DNA of 64,000 nt from assembly GCF_038443385.1 (NCBI RefSeq), contig NZ_CP151726.1, forward strand, positions 7,874,001 through 7,938,000, read 5' to 3'. Numbering within the stretch: the first letter of the stretch is position 1; every line of letters begins with the position of its first letter. Source of the DNA: Stieleria varia (GTDB lineage: Bacteria; Planctomycetota; Planctomycetia; Pirellulales; Pirellulaceae). The notes under the pieces are model-generated. The model searched no databases. It was not told the origin of the DNA and was given only the letters and a program-made list of their open reading frames with translations. The translations under genes and the position numbers were made by a program. Of the stretch, positions 18,945 through 30,905 are shown piece after piece.

Positions 18945-20507
18945 ATGACAAAGCTCACGCCCGAAAAGTTCCTTGAGATCGTCGAAAAGAGCGGCTTGGT
19001 GGATGCCAAGCAGTCTGAGCGATTGGTCTCGAAAGTCCGAGAGCTCAACGGCGGCGAACTGCCCACCGAAACGAAAACACTGGCGCGATGTTTTCAGAAA
19101 AAGGGCCTGCTGACGGAGTGGCATCTCGAGAAATTGCTCAATGGAAAGTACAAGGGTTTCTTTCTGGGCAAGTACAAGCTGCTCGGTCACATCGGCACCG
19201 GCGGCATGAGCAGCGTGTACCTCGCCGAGCACACCAAGCTGCACGATCGCCGCGCGATCAAGGTCTTGCCAAAGAAACGGGTCAAGGATTCGTCTTACCT
19301 GGCTCGCTTTCAATTGGAAGCCAAAGCGATCGCATCGCTGAGTCACCCCAACATTGTGTTGGCCTACGACATCGACAACGAAGGTGACGTTCACTACATC
19401 GTGATGGAGTATGTGGACGGCCTGGACTTGCAAGCGTTGGTCAAGCGTGATGGGCCGTTGGATCCATCGACGGCGGCAGACACCATCGCTCAAGCCGCGC
19501 GGGGTTTGGCACACGCACATGAGAAAGGCGTCATCCACCGCGATGTCAAACCGGCCAACTTGTTGATCGACCAGAACGGTGTCGTTCGATTGCTCGACAT
19601 GGGACTGGCGTTGGTCGGCGCGAACGATGATGAATCGTTAACCGTCGCCAACAACGAAAACGTGCTGGGCACCGCAGACTATTTGGCGCCCGAACAAGCA
19701 CTGAACAGTCATTCGGTCGACCACCGTGCCGACCTCTACGCGCTCGGTTGTACCATGTATTTTCTGTTGACCGGCCAACCGCCGTTCAACGAAGGCACCC
19801 TGGCGCAACGAATTGCCAAGCATCAGTCGGAGATGCCCAAACCGATTCGTCAGATTCGCGCCGACTGCCCCGGCGAACTCGAGGGCATTTGTGTGAAAAT
19901 GATGCAAAAGGATCCCGCCTACCGTTACCAAACCGGCTCCGACATCGCCGAAGTTTTGGAACGATACGTGGCCAAAGTTCCCAAAGGTGAAAAGGTTGCC
20001 ATCGGGCTGGGCGACAAACCGACCTTTGATGACATCGGCTCGTCATCGATTTCGCTCGACGACAGCGAACTGCGCAAAGAAACCGGCGGTGGCGACACCG
20101 TGTCCAACAAAAACAACGACACGCTCGCCAGCAGTCGCTCCAAAGTGCTCAGGGGTGACGGACTGAGCCCGAGCGATAGCGGAAAGCTGGTGTCGATCAA
20201 ACGACGTGAGATCGAGATACTCGACAACAGCTTCCTGGACTTGCAAGCAGAATCGGGGTACCGCCCGTCAAGTGGAATCGCCCGTCAGGTGAGGAACAAC
20301 GCGCCCGTCAGTCCAACATCGTCTTGGCCGGAGTCCTCCGAAGGACGCTCCAGCGTGCACGTGGGAGACGAGTCCGACATTCACCTCCGCAGCGGTCGTC
20401 GACAAAAGAAACAAGGCATGGACACCGGACTGGTGATCGCCTTGCTGACTGCGTTCTTCATCGTCGCCCTGGCCATCGGTTTCTTCCTGGCCCGAGTCAC
20501 GGGCTAG
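18945..20507 (+). CDS. Membrane-anchored Ser/Thr protein kinase
   Basis: This 520-residue kinase has an N-terminal helical segment of about 75 residues common to planctomycete kinases. The catalytic domain spans about 76-345: glycine loop HIGTGGMSSVYLAE, lysine in RRAIKVL, catalytic loop HRDVKPAN, and a metal-binding motif reading D218-M-G instead of DFG, then GTADYLAPEQ. A Ser-rich linker leads to one C-terminal membrane helix at about 495-517 (VIALLTAFFIVALAIGFFLA). The kinase would therefore face the cytoplasm, tethered by its end. It is transcribed away from the DUF2064-ThiO gene. Confidence 0.92.
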   Translation: MTKLTPEKFLEIVEKSGLVDAKQSERLVSKVRELNGGELPTETKTLARCFQKKGLLTEWHLEKLLNGKYKGFFLGKYKLLGHIGTGGMSSVYLAEHTKLHDRRAIKVLPKKRVKDSSYLARFQLEAKAIASLSHPNIVLAYDIDNEGDVHYIVMEYVDGLDLQALVKRDGPLDPSTAADTIAQAARGLAHAHEKGVIHRDVKPANLLIDQNGVVRLLDMGLALVGANDDESLTVANNENVLGTADYLAPEQALNSHSVDHRADLYALGCTMYFLLTGQPPFNEGTLAQRIAKHQSEMPKPIRQIRADCPGELEGICVKMMQKDPAYRYQTGSDIAEVLERYVAKVPKGEKVAIGLGDKPTFDDIGSSSISLDDSELRKETGGGDTVSNKNNDTLASSRSKVLRGDGLSPSDSGKLVSIKRREIEILDNSFLDLQAESGYRPSSGIARQVRNNAPVSPTSSWPESSEGRSSVHVGDESDIHLRSGRRQKKQGMDTGLVIALLTAFFIVALAIGFFLARVTG

Positions 20508-21123
20508 CGCTCGGCTGTTCAAAACTTGGGGTTGACTTGATGTTTCGGCGTTTTTCTATAAGCCGTTTCTTGTCCACTGTCACCTCCCCCAAGGAACTTG
20601 GGGGAGGTCGAGCAGAGCCGTTTAGGCGAATGCGAGGGAGGGGGCAATACGCACCTTTTGGGCATTTGAACACGGTTTGCCCAGTGTAGGCCCTCTCCCG
20701 GATCTTGCTTCGCTCGATCCGACCTCCCCCAGTGAGCCTCAGGCGCTAGCCGTGGGCCTGAGGCGGATTGTGGCGCCGGCCCACGGCTAGCGCCTGAGGC
20801 GGATTGTGGCGCCGGCCCACGGCTAGCGCCTGAGGCTCACTTTGATTGCGATGCATGGAACGAAAACATGGACTGAAAAAACAATGTCAACACAAAACTT
20901 TGAGCAGTCCAACTTTAGCCCCGTTTGACCCTGCGGGGCAATCCGGTTGGTAGCGTCTCCTGCGCCTTCGGCTACGGGTCAAACACGCCTGCGGCCACGG
21001 CGCAAATGTCAAACGTTGCCGGCGACTGCCAGCCCGCGAATAAACCGTCATGGTCGTCGATCGACGGGCTCTCTACAATCTCGGCTTTCGACGCATTCTT
21101 GACCCCCATCTGCAAGCGGCTCT
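20508..21123. repeat. Mosaic of intergenic repeats
   Basis: Two repeat families fill this 616-base gap. At 20582-20730 lies a unit of about 149 bp (CTCCCCCAAGGAACTTGGGG ... GATCCGACCTCCCCC) that recurs at 61718-61866. At 20732-20840 lies the 27-bp-arm palindrome also found at 12.8 kb, expanded here by a 36-bp tandem unit at 20759-20794 and 20795-20830. Flanks match the 12.8-kb copy. No gene is seen. Confidence 0.88.
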
Positions 21124-22374
21124 ATGTCCGTCGTTTTCCAACGACCCTACCAATTCGTTCCACCCGATCGAAACCCTCTGTGGCCCTGGCTGATTCAGCG
21201 ACTGCGAATCGTCGACCGCTACCTCAAACGCAAGGATGGCGTGGTGGGCTACGAGTGCCGAAACCTGGATCGTGTTCGACAATCCGCTCAACGTGGCGAC
21301 GGAATTCTGTGGGCACCCAATCACTGCCGATACGCGGACCCGCTGGTGCTCGGATGGCCTTCTCGCGAACTGGGCATCCATGTCCATGCGATGGCGTCGT
21401 GGCATTTGTTCAACGAAGGCGCTTTTGACCGATTTGCGATTCGCAAAATGGGCGGTTTCAGCATTCATCGGGAAGGAACGGATCGACAAGCGTTGGAGTC
21501 GGCCATTGATATCCTGGTCGACACCAAGCGTCCTCTGGTGCTGTTTCCTGAGGGGACCACCAGCCGCACCAACGACCTGATCATTCCATTGCTCGATGGC
21601 GTCTCGTTCATCGCCCGCACGGCGGCTCGACGACGCGCAAAATCAGGTAGCGGCGATGTGATGATCTTCCCCGTCGGAATCAAATACCTTTGTATCGACA
21701 AGATCGACGACTGGGCCAAAGATCAGCTCTCACGTCTCGAACGTTCCTTCGGCTGGAAACATCCTCCAGAAAATTCCATCCCAAAGCGAACGATTCGATT
21801 GTCCGAAACGATCCTGGCTCTGCACGAGATCCGCTGCTTTGGCGAAAGCAGTTCTGGCGACACATCGCAGCGACGTGCCGTGTTGATCCAACACTTGCTC
21901 AGCCATTGCGAGTCCGTGCTGCAGATCCAACCGAGTGATCGTGATGTTGCATCGGGAGACCTTCACACGTGGCAACGAAGCGTGCTCGATCGCGTTCGCC
22001 AGATACGCTCCGCCGTTGCGAGCAAGTACTTTGCCGAGCATTACCCGTCGCCACCTTGCTCGAAACTGGTTGCCTGCGTCGACGACGCGGACCTGGCACA
22101 AGAGCAGTTGTCCACGCCCGATGACTACTTGGGCAAGGACGTCGTGACGGACACTCGAATCGTCGAATCGATCCAGTTGATGCAAGAATCCCTGTTCGGT
22201 AAATCCGATGCGTCACTGCCGCTCAAAGCCGTGGTGGAATTCGGCGAACCGATTCCGGTACCGAGTGAGCGAGCACCTCGAGGCGAGGAAGATCCCTTGA
22301 TGGGACAGCTGCGTGAGCGTCTGACGAACTTGGTAGGCAAGCTGAGCCATGAAGCCCGAAAGTGGTCGGACTGA
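21124..22374 (+). CDS. PlsC-like glycerolipid acyltransferase
   Basis: The protein has 416 residues. The PlsC/LPLAT signature blocks are present: NHCRYAD (the NHX4D catalytic motif), GGFSIHREGTDR and FPEGTTSRTND. These enzymes acylate lysophosphatidic acid or related acceptors at the inner membrane. The C-terminal 200 residues are not part of the core fold and are less conserved. Members are usually 230-260 residues, so this is an extended form. It stands alone between repeat-filled gaps, with a palindromic hairpin 12 bases after the stop. Confidence 0.8.
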   Translation: MSVVFQRPYQFVPPDRNPLWPWLIQRLRIVDRYLKRKDGVVGYECRNLDRVRQSAQRGDGILWAPNHCRYADPLVLGWPSRELGIHVHAMASWHLFNEGAFDRFAIRKMGGFSIHREGTDRQALESAIDILVDTKRPLVLFPEGTTSRTNDLIIPLLDGVSFIARTAARRRAKSGSGDVMIFPVGIKYLCIDKIDDWAKDQLSRLERSFGWKHPPENSIPKRTIRLSETILALHEIRCFGESSSGDTSQRRAVLIQHLLSHCESVLQIQPSDRDVASGDLHTWQRSVLDRVRQIRSAVASKYFAEHYPSPPCSKLVACVDDADLAQEQLSTPDDYLGKDVVTDTRIVESIQLMQESLFGKSDASLPLKAVVEFGEPIPVPSERAPRGEEDPLMGQLRERLTNLVGKLSHEARKWSD

Positions 22375-22814
22375 CTGTTACGTACGTCAGCCTTTCTAGG
22401 CTGACATATCTCCCAAAAGAATGCGAAGGAAGGGGCCGGTCAGCGCAAGCAAACGCTAGCCCGGATTATTCACGCGACTCACTACGGTCATCGCAACACG
22501 TTTGCGTGAAACGGCTTGTGCGGATTGGCACGAAAGCAGTCTGCGCATATCAGCCGCCACGCGATAGCGTCCGGTTCTTGCACCTATACTCAGGAACCGG
22601 ACGCTATCGCGTTCCGACTGATGAATAATCCGAGCTAGGAATCGGAAAAACCCTCGACAGGGCACGCTATCGACTTGGAAAGTCGAGCGACGATTGTCGT
22701 TCGACTTTCCAAGTCGAAAACGAACACCAGCATTCGGTTTACACCGCAGGGTCCGACGTCGCCTGCGTCTGTCGGCTATGGGTCAAACGGGGGTGGCGTT
22801 TGACCGTGGCGACA
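22375..22814. repeat. Repeat-rich intergenic region
   Basis: Elements in order: the 20-bp palindrome (22386-22405); a dispersed repeat starting TAGCCCGGATTATTCACGC (22457-22560) shared with 51711-51818; a 17-bp inverted pair GCGATAGCGTCCGGTTC (22561-22577 and 22594-22610); and a hairpin CGACTTGGAAAGTCG with its inverse at 22671-22685 and 22702-22716. No gene is supported. Confidence 0.85.
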
Positions 22815-23825
22815 TCACTGGGTCATCGCCGCCACGACGGAGAGAACGGCAATCAATGCGACGACGATTGCGCCGGCCAAGGCAAACCGCTTCCAACTGA
22901 TATCGACTGCGGGTGGTCGGAATCGTTTTTGGATTCGCTCCACCAATTGCTCCCTGCCGACGTGAAAGGAGTAGTCATCCTTGGCCTTTTCGGTTTCCGG
23001 TGCCTCGGCCGTCTCAGCGATCTCCAACATGGTGGCTTGAACCAGCCGTGCGTTGAAAGGACGATCGTCGGCTTTCTTGGCGAGCATTTCGAAGACGATT
23101 TGCTCAAGCGCCTCGGGGCATTGCGGTACGAGTGTCCGCAGCTTTGGCGGAGCTTGCTTTAAGTGTTGCTCGAACAACTGGGCATAGTTCTCACCAAGGA
23201 AGACTTTGCGGTCGGTCAGCATTTCAAAGATACAGCAGCCCAACGCGTACAGGTCGACTTTGCCCGACACAGACAGATCGCCTGTGATCTGCTCGGGTGC
23301 CATGTACGCGTGCGTGCCCACGGTCACGCCATCGCTGCTGAGGTCCGCGCGTGTGAGGTCGCGAGCGATTCCAAAGTCACCGAGCTTGACGACACCCTCG
23401 GGCGTCAAGAACAGGTTGCTCGGCTTGAGGTCACGGTGCACGATGCCATGATTGTGAGCGCACTGCAGTGCGCTGCAGATCTGGCGGCTGATCTCCACCA
23501 CGGCTTGCCAGGGCAGGGGGCCGCCGGAATCGAGCAGGTTCTGGACGGTTCCGCCGTGGACGACTTCCATGACAAAGAACAGCGAGTCATCTTCTCTGCC
23601 TCCGCCGAGGTACGACACGATATTGGGGTGCCGCAGACGCTCCAGGATGGTCATCTCGCGTTTAAAGCGGGCACGAATCAGCGGATCTCGACTGACTCGC
23701 GGGTGCAGCTTCTTCACCGCGACTTGCTCGCCCGTGTGCAGGTCGGTGGCCAGATAAATGGTGCCAACGGTCCCTACGCCCAGGATGTCGCCGAATTCAT
23801 AGTTCGACAACTCAAGGACGGACAT
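22815..23825 (-). CDS. Membrane-anchored Ser/Thr protein kinase
   Basis: This 336-residue kinase has all core motifs: glycine loop ILGVGTVGTIYLA, VAVKKL, catalytic loop HRDLKPSN, a normal DFG (KLGDFGIARDL) and MAPEQ. The domain spans about residues 8-270. A C-terminal membrane helix at about 312-333 (FALAGAIVVALIAVLSVVAA) anchors it with almost no periplasmic part, so it probably senses something on the cytoplasmic side. The ATG at 23825 is preferred; a GTG three codons upstream is possible. It follows rplU on the same strand by about 100 bases. Confidence 0.92.
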   Translation of the reverse strand: MSVLELSNYEFGDILGVGTVGTIYLATDLHTGEQVAVKKLHPRVSRDPLIRARFKREMTILERLRHPNIVSYLGGGREDDSLFFVMEVVHGGTVQNLLDSGGPLPWQAVVEISRQICSALQCAHNHGIVHRDLKPSNLFLTPEGVVKLGDFGIARDLTRADLSSDGVTVGTHAYMAPEQITGDLSVSGKVDLYALGCCIFEMLTDRKVFLGENYAQLFEQHLKQAPPKLRTLVPQCPEALEQIVFEMLAKKADDRPFNARLVQATMLEIAETAEAPETEKAKDDYSFHVGREQLVERIQKRFRPPAVDISWKRFALAGAIVVALIAVLSVVAAMTQ

Positions 23826-23922
23826 AGACAGCACTTCTTCAGCGGGTCATTCCAGCGGCAGACGCCGCCGGGCGAGTGAAAGAATCCGGGCGAGAAGCCC
23901 ACTGCTGACGAAACGCGGGCGA

Positions 23923-24237
23923 TCAAACGCCAGCGATTTCTTCGATACGAACTCGGGTGTAGATTTGGCGATGCCCCGTACGACGCTTGCTGTTCTTGCG
24001 ACGACGAAACTTCTGCACGTAAACCTTCTTGCCCTGTTTTGCACCCAAAATCGATGCCGTCACGGTGGCACCGTCGAGCGTAGGGGCGCCGAGCTTCAGC
24101 CCGTCATCGCCGCTGACAGCGAGGACTTTTTCAAAGGTGATGTTCTCGCCCGCGGGCACTTCGCGGAAATCCACATCGACTTCCATGCCGGGTTCAACGC
24201 GATATTGGCGACCGCCGTCAACGATAATGGCGTACAT
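23923..24237 (-). CDS. rplU: 50S ribosomal protein L21
   Basis: The 104-residue product matches L21 end to end: MYAIIVDGGRQYRVEPGMEV, the internal AVSGDDGLKLGAPTLDGATV, and the basic RNA-binding loop KKVYVQKFRRRKNSKRRTGH. L21 binds 23S rRNA in the large subunit. In most bacteria rplU is followed by rpmA (L27). Here the next gene downstream is a protein kinase and rpmA is not in the window. Confidence 0.97.
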   Translation of the reverse strand: MYAIIVDGGRQYRVEPGMEVDVDFREVPAGENITFEKVLAVSGDDGLKLGAPTLDGATVTASILGAKQGKKVYVQKFRRRKNSKRRTGHRQIYTRVRIEEIAGV

Positions 24238-24348
24238 GTTGGGAATTGCTGGGAAAAATGGTTCAGTAAGGGTTCAATCGAGCCCCAGAAGATAGCGACT
24301 GCAGCGTTCGGCGTATAGTGGCAAAATTGGCAGCGTCGAAATTGCTCA

Positions 24349-26079
24349 TTAGCGTTTCACGGCCGCCAAACGCAGGAAATCCGCCGCATCCATGGTGTTC
24401 GCCACGTCGGACCGCGTCAAACCGCCTCGACGAGCCTGCTTGATCCCGAATCTCATCACGTCCAACCCTCCGATATGGTGGGCATCTGTGCTGATCACGA
24501 TCGGAATCTCGAGTTTCTTGGCGGCTGCCAAATGCACGTCATTGAGGTCCAACCTGGCCGGATTGGCATTGAGCTCCATCAACGTCCCATTGGCTTGGGC
24601 GGCCTTGAGCACCGCGTCCATGTCGACCTCATAGGGCTTGCGGCGGTTGATCAGCCGACCGGTGGGGTGCGCGATGCAGTTGACGTGTGGGTTTTCGATC
24701 GCGCCCAGGATTCGCTCGGTGATCTTTTCGCGGGGCTGCTTTTGACCGTAGTGAACGCTGGCCAACACCCAATCGGCTTCCGCCAAAACGTCATCGGGCA
24801 AGTCCATGCCGCCGGCCTCCAGGATGTCACACTCGATGCCCTTCAAGATCACCAGTCGACCTTCGTACTCGGGGCGAATCTCGTCGATCATCTGCCACTG
24901 GGCTCGCAACCGCTCCTCGTCTAACCCCATGGCCATCGAGACCCGCTTGCTGTGATCGGTGATGGCGATGTACTGCAACCCACGCTCGATGGCCGCGTCG
25001 GCCATTTCGCGAATCGTGTTCTCCCCGTCCGTGGCGGTGGTGTGCATGTGCAAGTCGCCACGCAGGTCGGACAACTCGATCAGCTTGGGCAAGCTGCCAT
25101 ACTCGGCCCATTGAAACTCCCGCCGGTCCTCTCGCAATTCAGGATCGATCCACGGCAGCCCGATGGACTCGTACACGCCCTCTTCCGTCGCGCCGGCAAC
25201 TTGCGTGTCATCGTCCAAACGAAAGACTCCGTACTCGTTGATCTTCAGCCCCTTTTCTTTCGCCAACCGCCTCGTGTGAATGTTGTGTGCTTGCGAGCCG
25301 GTGAAATACTGCAGCGCCGCGCCGAACTGGTTGGCCTCGACGCAACGCATGTCGACCTGGAACGCTTTGCCCACGCGGATGGATACCTTGGTTTCACCAC
25401 GCATGATCGTGGTGGACCGGTCGGGATAGGATTCCAAGTGATCCATCGCAGCATCGCGATCCTCGGTCACGATCAACAAATCGAGGTCACCGATCGTGTC
25501 GCGTCCACGACGATAGCTGCCCGCCCACCGCATCTGAGTGATACCGGAGCATTGCCGCATGTGTTCTTCAATTGAATGCGCCAACGCATCACCGTCGGCC
25601 CAACGCATCCGCTGGGCGGCTTGCTCTGCGATTTCCAAGCCCTCCAGAATCATCTGCTCGGTCTTGGCCCCGAATCCTTTCAGCTTTGCGACCAAGCCGG
25701 CTTGGCAAGCGGCTCGCAAGTCATCCAGCGTGTCGATGTCGAGGGACTCGCGGAGCTTGGCGGCTTTCTTGGCACCCAACCCAGGGATCCGCGACATCGA
25801 GATCAAGATTTCCGGAATGGCCTTTCGCAACTCGTCCAGTTGAGGCAGCCCGCCGGTCTCCAACAAGACTTGCGTTTTCTCCACCAGCGTTTTTCCGATG
25901 CCCGGCACATCTGCCAAATTGCGAGACGGATCGGCCAAGATATCGGCAACGGATTCATCAAGGTCCCGAATGGCTTTCGCGCCGTTTTGGTAAGCACGAA
26001 TGCGGAACGGATTCTCGCCGCGGAACTCCAACAGCTCCGCCATCTCATCGAAAACATTCGCTATTGCCGCGTTGTCCAC
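24349..26079 (-). CDS. polX: DNA polymerase/3'-5' exonuclease PolX
   Basis: This 576-residue bacterial family-X polymerase fills short gaps in repair. The N-terminal helix-hairpin-helix and palm region includes IPGLGAKKAAKLRE and the metal-binding IGDLDLLIV. The C-terminal PHP exonuclease domain shows DLHMHTTATDG, AITDHSKR and STDAHHIGGLD, which hold the metal ligands. The GTG at 26079 was chosen because AGGAG stands 10 bases before it and the protein then begins VDNAAIANVFDEMAELLEF, the usual family start. It lies between rplU and a secreted-protein gene on the same strand, but no functional link is evident. Confidence 0.95.
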   Translation of the reverse strand: MDNAAIANVFDEMAELLEFRGENPFRIRAYQNGAKAIRDLDESVADILADPSRNLADVPGIGKTLVEKTQVLLETGGLPQLDELRKAIPEILISMSRIPGLGAKKAAKLRESLDIDTLDDLRAACQAGLVAKLKGFGAKTEQMILEGLEIAEQAAQRMRWADGDALAHSIEEHMRQCSGITQMRWAGSYRRGRDTIGDLDLLIVTEDRDAAMDHLESYPDRSTTIMRGETKVSIRVGKAFQVDMRCVEANQFGAALQYFTGSQAHNIHTRRLAKEKGLKINEYGVFRLDDDTQVAGATEEGVYESIGLPWIDPELREDRREFQWAEYGSLPKLIELSDLRGDLHMHTTATDGENTIREMADAAIERGLQYIAITDHSKRVSMAMGLDEERLRAQWQMIDEIRPEYEGRLVILKGIECDILEAGGMDLPDDVLAEADWVLASVHYGQKQPREKITERILGAIENPHVNCIAHPTGRLINRRKPYEVDMDAVLKAAQANGTLMELNANPARLDLNDVHLAAAKKLEIPIVISTDAHHIGGLDVMRFGIKQARRGGLTRSDVANTMDAADFLRLAAVKR

Positions 26080-26209
26080 TGAACCGTGTCTCCTGCATCG
26101 TCGGGGCGACTGGGTGAAGGATGCCGTGCGCATCACCCAACACGATTAGACGCCAGAGACGGCGAAGCGGAAAGAGCGTCGCGGACAGAGCAACGCGGTG
26201 ATCGATGGA

Positions 26210-28228
26210 TCAGTTGCCCGGATAGGACTCAAATCGCCGACGGGCTGGTTTCCAACCGCCGGTGGAGCGACGCTCCTCGTCCGCAGGCCGGGCAACGGTT
26301 TGTCGACGTGAGTCATAATCACCACGGGTCTGCCATGCCGGCTGCTCGTGATTGACACGCTGAATCTCGCTTGCTTGGGCGGCCGACTGAACGATCGAGG
26401 GCTGCACAGCAGGTGGCTGCACGGCCAGCGGTTGGGCGGTCAACGTTCGGGCAGGCTGCGTGACGGCGGGACGTACCGGTACGCTCAAGCGAACCGTCGT
26501 GCTGCCGGAAGCCGGCTCTTGCGCGGGCAGACTCGGAGGCGGCAACAACGGCACATCTGACTCGTCTGCTCCGCTGGTGAACGGCGACTGAAAATCTTCC
26601 GGGGCACCGATCGGCCGGATGTCGCTGTAACCTTGACGCTCAGCGCTCGTCTCACGATCAAGCAACTCGGGCGCCGCCAGGCTGGGGCTCGCATCTGGAC
26701 GCGAGACACTGAAGGAACCAACCGATCGACGCAGCGAAATCGGTGACTCCGGCTCACGCGACTGAGTTTCTTCATTGCCGCTGCCGCCGGCCTGAGGATC
26801 GATCGGCCATGCGGGCTCGCTGAATGAGCGATAGTAACCCGCGTCGGTGCGTGGCTGAGTTTCACTGTTGCCCGTCATCGGATCGCTCAAGACCGGCTTG
26901 TTGGATTGCAGCTCCGGCTTTGGAACATTCTGAGCGTCTTGCGGGTCAGCGGCGGACGGCCCAGTAAGTGGTCCAGTCACCGCACCGGGTCCGTAGTACG
27001 GCTGAGTGGTCGAAGGAATCGGAATCACGCCGGGGTCACCCTGTGACATGACCCCGCCGACTTGGCCGATCGCCGTGCCGGGCACGGTAACAGGCGACGA
27101 ATACGGGTCAACGCCGACGCCACTGGCCGGATAAGACGACAAAGGCATCACCGTGGTGCTGGTCGTGTTGCAACCTGGATTGATCGTGGTGACGCCTGGA
27201 CTGACCGGGGCAAGCTGAAAACTGTTGTAGGGCGTGCGTTGCAGTTGCTGAACGTAAGACGAACAGGCTTGTTGAGTCGTGACAGTCGTTCCCGTGACCG
27301 GATTGAACGTCGTCGCCGGGCGATAGTAAGTCACCGGCGCCGAATAGTACGAGCTGTAATAGTTGGGTTGGTTGCGACCGCCGAACAGCGAACTGAAGAA
27401 CCGAGAGAGACCGCTTTGACTGGGAACGATCGGCAACACAGCCCCTGAATTAACCACCGGGGCTGCGTATTGCACCGGAGCGACACTGCCATAGTTGGCC
27501 TGATAGGGCGTGCTCGTCGTCGGGTAAAGGTTGCCCGTACCGTAAAACGGATTGCTGCTGGTCGACGCACCACGGAGCGTGGACGCGATCGGAACGGTGG
27601 GACGCAGCGAGCTATAGGCTGGCGAGCTGTAGGCAGGTGCGTTGTAGATGGGCGTGCCCGTCAGAGGCAACGCAGCCCCATACGTGTTTGTTCCGCTGGG
27701 TGTATACCCGGCGGAATACTGAGTGCCAGAGACCGTCCCGGAAAGAGGCACAGAGTTGAGCGGCACCGCTGTTCCCGTCACCGGCAGACTATACGACGTT
27801 TGCTGTAGCGGCGAGGTGCTGACCGGCAGACCCTTGCTGACCGGCAGACCCGTGTAGACCGATGGATTGTCGTAAGTCGTGACCGTCGTCGGATACGCGG
27901 GACGCTGAGCCTGGACGACTCCATTGGCAAGCGGTTGGCTGCTGATGATCGGGCGGCCCGCATAGACCGGGTTGGCCAAATTGGCAGTCTGAGTCGACAG
28001 CCCCGCCACCGGGACACCGCCATAATATGAAACCACAGGCGTCCCCGCGTAGCCGGCGGAGTACGCTCCACCGACAACCGGAGCCGGATAACCCGCGACG
28101 TAGGGAGCGGGATAACCCGCCGAATAAGCCACAGGACGGCCGAAAAGCCAATCGCACAAGCCGGCGTGGGACGTGCTGCAGGTTGCCAGCAGAACGAATG
28201 CGGTAACGCTGATTCGGCTGAGGAACAT
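26210..28228 (-). CDS. Secreted low-complexity Tyr/Pro/Ser/Thr-rich protein
   Basis: This 672-residue protein has a signal peptide (MFLSRISVTAFVLLATCSTSHA) followed by GLCDWLFGRP. The next 350 residues are low complexity, with YSAGYPAPY-, LPVTGT- and YSSPAYSS-like short repeats. A more polar C-terminal half is rich in Gln, Pro and Glu and ends in an Arg-rich tail (RRFESYPGN). It has no recognisable enzymatic domain; it may be a wall or matrix component. The ATG at 28228 was chosen because it gives the signal peptide; the frame continues upstream. Confidence 0.7.
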   Translation of the reverse strand: MFLSRISVTAFVLLATCSTSHAGLCDWLFGRPVAYSAGYPAPYVAGYPAPVVGGAYSAGYAGTPVVSYYGGVPVAGLSTQTANLANPVYAGRPIISSQPLANGVVQAQRPAYPTTVTTYDNPSVYTGLPVSKGLPVSTSPLQQTSYSLPVTGTAVPLNSVPLSGTVSGTQYSAGYTPSGTNTYGAALPLTGTPIYNAPAYSSPAYSSLRPTVPIASTLRGASTSSNPFYGTGNLYPTTSTPYQANYGSVAPVQYAAPVVNSGAVLPIVPSQSGLSRFFSSLFGGRNQPNYYSSYYSAPVTYYRPATTFNPVTGTTVTTQQACSSYVQQLQRTPYNSFQLAPVSPGVTTINPGCNTTSTTVMPLSSYPASGVGVDPYSSPVTVPGTAIGQVGGVMSQGDPGVIPIPSTTQPYYGPGAVTGPLTGPSAADPQDAQNVPKPELQSNKPVLSDPMTGNSETQPRTDAGYYRSFSEPAWPIDPQAGGSGNEETQSREPESPISLRRSVGSFSVSRPDASPSLAAPELLDRETSAERQGYSDIRPIGAPEDFQSPFTSGADESDVPLLPPPSLPAQEPASGSTTVRLSVPVRPAVTQPARTLTAQPLAVQPPAVQPSIVQSAAQASEIQRVNHEQPAWQTRGDYDSRRQTVARPADEERRSTGGWKPARRRFESYPGN

Positions 28229-30722
<2,494 letters not shown>

Positions 30723-30732
30723 GCCGTTGCCC

Positions 30733-30780
30733 TGTCGACGGTGCAAACTGTCGACGGTGCAAACTGTCGACGGTGCAAAC
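30733..30780. repeat. 16-bp tandem repeat, three copies
   Basis: TGTCGACGGTGCAAAC is repeated three times without change, starting 10 bases after the groEL2 stop and ending 125 bases before groES2. Each unit contains the GTCGAC palindrome. Confidence 0.95.
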
Positions 30781-30905
30781 TGTGCGACTGTCCAATTTCG
30801 GTCGCATCACTCAATCTTGCGGATGAATCTTTCCCCTGAGCGATGCGACCTCCTCAACCAAATCAAAAACAACTCAACCCACTTTCAAAAAAAGAACTTC
30901 CCATC

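Noticed and set aside
30733-30780. CRISPR-like array
   Set aside because: The tandem repeats here, at 32972, 45787 and 53926 have no spacers between units, and no cas genes are present.
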